A stretch of DNA of 64,000 nt from assembly GCF_001653795.1 (NCBI RefSeq), contig NZ_CP011514.1:2092976-2156975 (forward strand). The letters are read 5' to 3'. Source of the stretch: Mitsuaria sp. 7 (GTDB lineage Bacteria > Pseudomonadota > Gammaproteobacteria > Burkholderiales > Burkholderiaceae_C). The translations under genes were made by a program, and so were the position numbers. Shown in pieces: positions 61,226 through 64,000 of this stretch (the first letter of the stretch is position 1; the number at the start of each line of letters is the position of its first letter). Under the pieces are notes generated by a model. The model ran no database searches and was not told the DNA's origin. It saw nothing but the letters and a program-made list of their open reading frames with translations.

Positions 61226-61429
61226 GTGTACATCGACCCGGATGTCGACGACGGTCTGCGCAACGAAGCGTTTGAAGGCAAGACCAGCAAGAACGACCTG
61301 ATTCGCAAGTATCTGAAGCTTGGGATGCAGCAAGGAGCTGTCGACGCAGCGTCCTCATCCGGAAAGAAGGCAACGCGCGCGAAGTCATCCAAGGCTGCAG
61401 CGACTGGTCCGAGCCATCGGGCAACCTAA
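61226..61429 (+). CDS. Small ribbon-helix-helix-like protein, N-terminus frameshifted
   Basis: A 67-residue frame opens at a GTG at 61226 (YIDPDVDDGLRNEAFEGKTSKNDLIRKYLKLGMQQG). The sequence looks like a ribbon-helix-helix-type small regulator (DPDVDDxLR...TSKNDLIRKYL) with a basic Lys/Ala tail. The likely natural start is the ATG at 61195: MATK- followed by NLVLRTVYIDPDV would be in frame if one base were removed from AAGAAAC at about 61204-61210. As it stands, that ATG opens a different frame ending early. Either a sequencing or assembly error, a real frameshift or use of the GTG explains this. Confidence 0.6.
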   Translation: MYIDPDVDDGLRNEAFEGKTSKNDLIRKYLKLGMQQGAVDAASSSGKKATRAKSSKAAATGPSHRAT

Positions 61430-61473
61430 CTGACGAACCTCGCACTGGGCACGCTCACGCGTCCCCGCGACTT

Positions 61474-62844
61474 TTAAGCCCGAACCCTCAACCGCGCAAA
61501 ACTCGCCACCGCTGCCAGCCCAGCGGTCACACCGCCCAGCGCCAGCGCGACGGTCGGGCCGTCACGCAGGCCGGCCAGATGGAAGCACAAGGCGACCAGC
61601 GCGGCGCCGCTGGCCTGTCCGAGCAGCCGCACCACACCGATGACGCCGCTGGCGCCGCCGCTGCGGTGCGGGGGCGCGCTGGACATCAGCGCGGTCAGGT
61701 TGGGCGCCTGGAAGAAACCGAAGCCCGCGCCGCACAGCGCCATCCACAGCACAAGCATCGGCAGCGAGGGATCGTGGGACTGCAGCGCCAACCCGCACAT
61801 GCCGACCGCCAGCACCGCCAGGCCGATGCCGCCCAGCAGCCCCGGCGCATGCCGGTCCGACAGCCGGCCGGCGAGTGGCGCGGTAATCGCGACGACCACC
61901 GGCCACGACGTCATGAGGTACCCGGCGTTGGCGGCGTCGCGGTGCAGGACTTGCTCGAAGTAGAACGGCAGCGAGACGAAGGCCAGGCCCTGGGTGGCGA
62001 ATGCGCAGACCGCGGTCACCGCCGACAGCGCAAACATGGGCCTGCGCAACAGGTCCACCGGCAGCATGGGCGTGGCGTGGCCGCGCTGGCGATGCAGCAG
62101 GAGCGCGCCGGCGACGACCGTCAGCACGACAGCGGGCAACACCTGCGTCCAGGCGGCCAACTGCGCCATGGAGCCCAGTGCAAAGATCAGCGCCGCAAAG
62201 CTGGTGGCCGTCAGGACGGCGGTGCCCACGTCGAAGCCGTGCGGGCGGGGTGGGCTGCTCGGCAATGTCGGCCAGGCACAGGCGATCGCCAGCAGGCCCA
62301 GGGGGACGTTGATGCCGAACAGCCAGGGCCAACTGGCCGCGGACAGCAGCAGCGAGGCCACCGTCGGTCCGATCACGAAGCCGATGCTCCCCACCAGCGC
62401 ATTGATGCCCACGCCGCGGCCCAGTTTGGTCGGTGGGTAGATCTGCCGGATCAGCGCGATGTTCACGCTCATCATCGCGCCCGCGCCTATGCCCTGGAAG
62501 GCTCGCGCGGCGGCGAGCAGCTCGACGCTGGTCGCCGCCATGCACAGCCCCGAAGCGACGGTGAACAGCACGAGCCCTCCGAGAAAGACTCGCCGCGGGC
62601 CGATGCCATCCCCCAGCGCGGCGAAGGGCAGCATCGTGGCGACGACCGCGAGCTGGTAGGCATTGATGACCCAGATGGCGTCGGCGGCATGCGATTGCAG
62701 GTCGGCGGCGATGGTCGGCAGCGCGACGTTGGCAATGGCCGTGTCCAGCGTGGAGAGCATGACGCCCAACAGGACCGCCAGCAGCGCGCTGCGTCCGCGA
62801 GGGTCCAGGCCTTGTTTTTCTCGTTGCTGATCGTCGGGCGACAT
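61474..62844 (-). CDS. MFS multidrug transporter (DHA2-like)
   Basis: This 456-residue membrane protein starts at the ATG at 62844 (MSPDDQQREKQGLDPRGRSALLAVLLGVMLSTLDTAIANVALPTIAADL). The motif LDTAIANVALP in helix 1 is typical of DHA2 14-helix exporters, and motif A-like GDGIGPRRVFLGGL, RAFQGIGAGAMMSVNIALI and GPTVASLLLS support it. About 14 hydrophobic segments are present. A longer upstream frame (to 63156) is open but lacks membrane or family character. No regulator is adjacent. The substrate is unknown. Confidence 0.9.
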   Translation of the reverse strand: MSPDDQQREKQGLDPRGRSALLAVLLGVMLSTLDTAIANVALPTIAADLQSHAADAIWVINAYQLAVVATMLPFAALGDGIGPRRVFLGGLVLFTVASGLCMAATSVELLAAARAFQGIGAGAMMSVNIALIRQIYPPTKLGRGVGINALVGSIGFVIGPTVASLLLSAASWPWLFGINVPLGLLAIACAWPTLPSSPPRPHGFDVGTAVLTATSFAALIFALGSMAQLAAWTQVLPAVVLTVVAGALLLHRQRGHATPMLPVDLLRRPMFALSAVTAVCAFATQGLAFVSLPFYFEQVLHRDAANAGYLMTSWPVVVAITAPLAGRLSDRHAPGLLGGIGLAVLAVGMCGLALQSHDPSLPMLVLWMALCGAGFGFFQAPNLTALMSSAPPHRSGGASGVIGVVRLLGQASGAALVALCFHLAGLRDGPTVALALGGVTAGLAAVASFARLRVRA

Positions 62845-62959
62845 CGAGGGCTGCTGCTCAGGAGGTGGGGATGAGGCGGCCCCCACGGAGCGTCGGACTA
62901 CGCCGCCCCGGATGGACCTTGACCGATCATCAGCCAACACCTTGGCGCAAGATTCCGGA

Positions 62960-63170
62960 GGACGCACGACGATGGGGTCGGGGCCACGGCGACCCTTGAA
63001 TAGAGGGCGCAGTACGCTGCAGAGCGCACAAAACGGCGTGCAGGTGGCAGAAGCGCAGCGTTTGCTCGCCCACCTGGCTGCCATGGTTGGCCCACAGTTC
63101 GTGGAAGCCGCTGCAGCTGTGAGCCATGCATTTGGCCGAGGTGACGCCCTTCGCATTCGGAGTTTTGGGA
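62960..63170 (+). pseudogene. Possible remnant of a KpsF/KdsD-type sugar isomerase gene
   Basis: The plus frame reads STLQSAQNGVQVAEAQRLLAH, then LAAMVGPQFVEAAAAVSHAF, then GRGD. This resembles the N-terminal helices of arabinose-5-phosphate isomerases (A...EAxAL..L...L...FV.AV......GR), but then departs from the SIS domain. No ATG or ribosome-binding site supports an intact gene. I judge it a weak remnant or a coincidence. Confidence 0.2.
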
Positions 63171-63370
63171 CACCATGTTCCGCCGCATGGTCGAGGCTCC
63201 GCGAACGATCGTTTTGCAGCGGGAGCGGACTGTCACGGCCACTGGCTCCAAGGGCTGCACGCGGTCAAGAGTGGCCGGAGGAGATTGTCGGGCCTGGGGT
63301 AAGCTGCATTCGCTCTGAGCGGCCCAATTTCAGGTTGCCAGGATTGGCCAACTCGTAAGTTGATCCGTAC

Positions 63371-63805
63371 ATGCGACGCAACATCCTCGTTCTCATTGCC
63401 CTTACTCCACTGGCGACCATGACTGAAGCGCTCTCGCAGGAATTCAAAGAAGGGCAGGTTTGGTCGTACCGAACGCGCTCAAACGATCAAGGCTCCACGC
63501 TGTTGATCAACAAGGTGGAGTTCGATGCAAAGCTCGGTTCCATCTTTCACATCAGTGTCAACGGAGTAAAGGTCAAGAACCGTCGCGCGCCTAATGGCAT
63601 TACGCAAGACCTTCCTCATTTCCCCGTGTCGAGGAAGACCCTCGAGGACAGCGCTCTCAAACTGGTTGGCACCTCTGCGCCAAACCCGGACTACCGCGAG
63701 GGCCATGCAACTTGGAAGCAGGCGTTTGAGGCGGGGGAAGCAGGCATCTTCACTATCCCAGTGGCGGAGATAGTTGACTTTATCGAGAAGACAGTGAACC
63801 AGTGA
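63371..63805 (+). CDS. Small secreted protein of unknown function
   Basis: This 144-residue protein has a signal peptide (MRRNILVLIALTPLATMTEALS-QE). The mature part EFKEGQVWSYRTRSNDQGSTLLINKVEFDAKLGSIFHISVNGVKVKNRR is beta-rich, and the end (HATWKQAFEAGEAGIFTIPVAEIVDFIEKTVNQ) helical. GC content is lower than in most of the window. No family is recognised. The following 195 bp to the window end hold no gene that I can see. Confidence 0.65.
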   Translation: MRRNILVLIALTPLATMTEALSQEFKEGQVWSYRTRSNDQGSTLLINKVEFDAKLGSIFHISVNGVKVKNRRAPNGITQDLPHFPVSRKTLEDSALKLVGTSAPNPDYREGHATWKQAFEAGEAGIFTIPVAEIVDFIEKTVNQ

Positions 63806-64000
63806 GCGTCTGCTTTTGGGGTGCTAGCGGGGCATCACCAGCTTTCCACTTCGGGTCGATTGCCGTCACTAGACAGCGAGCGCCGGCAACCTGCAAAAAT
63901 CCGCCGACGCATTCGGTCGACTCTTCTGTCGAAATGCATCATCAACGCGGGCCGAAGCTCCTGCCAATGAACGCCGAAATACGTACCTCGTATCAATCAT

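Noticed and set aside
62845..63156. Extended N-terminus for the DHA2 transporter.
   Set aside because: The extra residues are Cys/Arg/Ala-rich without family similarity; the ATG at 62844 precedes the conserved first helix.

Overview
The window is GC-rich, gene-dense DNA whose gene content points to a betaproteobacterium of the order Burkholderiales, probably near Roseateles/Mitsuaria or Rubrivivax. This rests on the UbiG-type methyltransferase, a PATR-repeat autotransporter, a PEP-CTERM protein, a GH27 alpha-galactosidase with a DeLey-Doudoroff galactose operon, and several small Burkholderiales-style hypothetical families. The placement is inference; no rRNA or tRNA gene was recognised.

Layout. 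1-5.8 kb: a secreted protein cut by the left edge, an OsmC-like protein, a TPR/GT41 O-GlcNAc transferase-like protein, an orphan MetQ-like binding protein and an MFS pump. 6.1-16.6 kb: a four-gene efflux operon (MFS, HlyD adaptor, RND pump, NodT outer-membrane factor) with a convergent TetR regulator, then a methyltransferase/SDR/metallo-beta-lactamase-fold operon. A 28-bp near-identical element lies before the efflux operon and between tetR and the methyltransferase. 16.6-19.9 kb: a secreted HExxH protein, an AraC regulator, an ABM-type protein, DUF5071 and YCII proteins. 19.9-25.7 kb: a hybrid histidine kinase with a KaiC-like ATPase, a DUF2878 membrane protein and a diguanylate cyclase. 26-31.2 kb: a pirin and a large autotransporter with exact 93-residue repeats.

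31.3-40 kb: ethanolamine ammonia-lyase EutBC; a lower-GC AbiEi/AbiEii toxin-antitoxin pair with a palindromic operator; an iron-regulated-looking DUF4198/EF-hand operon behind a Fur-like box; ubiG and a DUF393 protein divergent from an ArsR repressor; small membrane and DUF4259 proteins. 40.3-51.5 kb: a galactose catabolic unit, consisting of galactonate dehydratase, KDGal kinase, KDPGal aldolase, lactonase, AraFGH-type sugar ABC transporter, SDR (probable sugar dehydrogenase), LysR regulator and alpha-galactosidase. Galactosides could be cleaved outside the cytoplasm, and galactose imported, oxidised, delactonised, dehydrated, phosphorylated and split to pyruvate and glyceraldehyde-3-phosphate. 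51.6-56.9 kb: an alpha/beta hydrolase with its TetR regulator, small membrane proteins, a PEP-CTERM protein. 57.2-60.3 kb: a second KaiC module (receiver, KaiC-like ATPase, GAF histidine kinase). 60.4-64 kb: small hypotheticals, a frameshifted small DNA-binding-like protein, a DHA2-type MFS pump and a secreted protein.

The strongest candidates for something little described are (i) two independent KaiC-ATPase/histidine-kinase modules without KaiB, one with a receiver whose phospho-accepting Asp is Glu, and (ii) a multi-block leader element shared by two small-gene promoters, with FNR-like boxes, of which one block recurs before the autotransporter.
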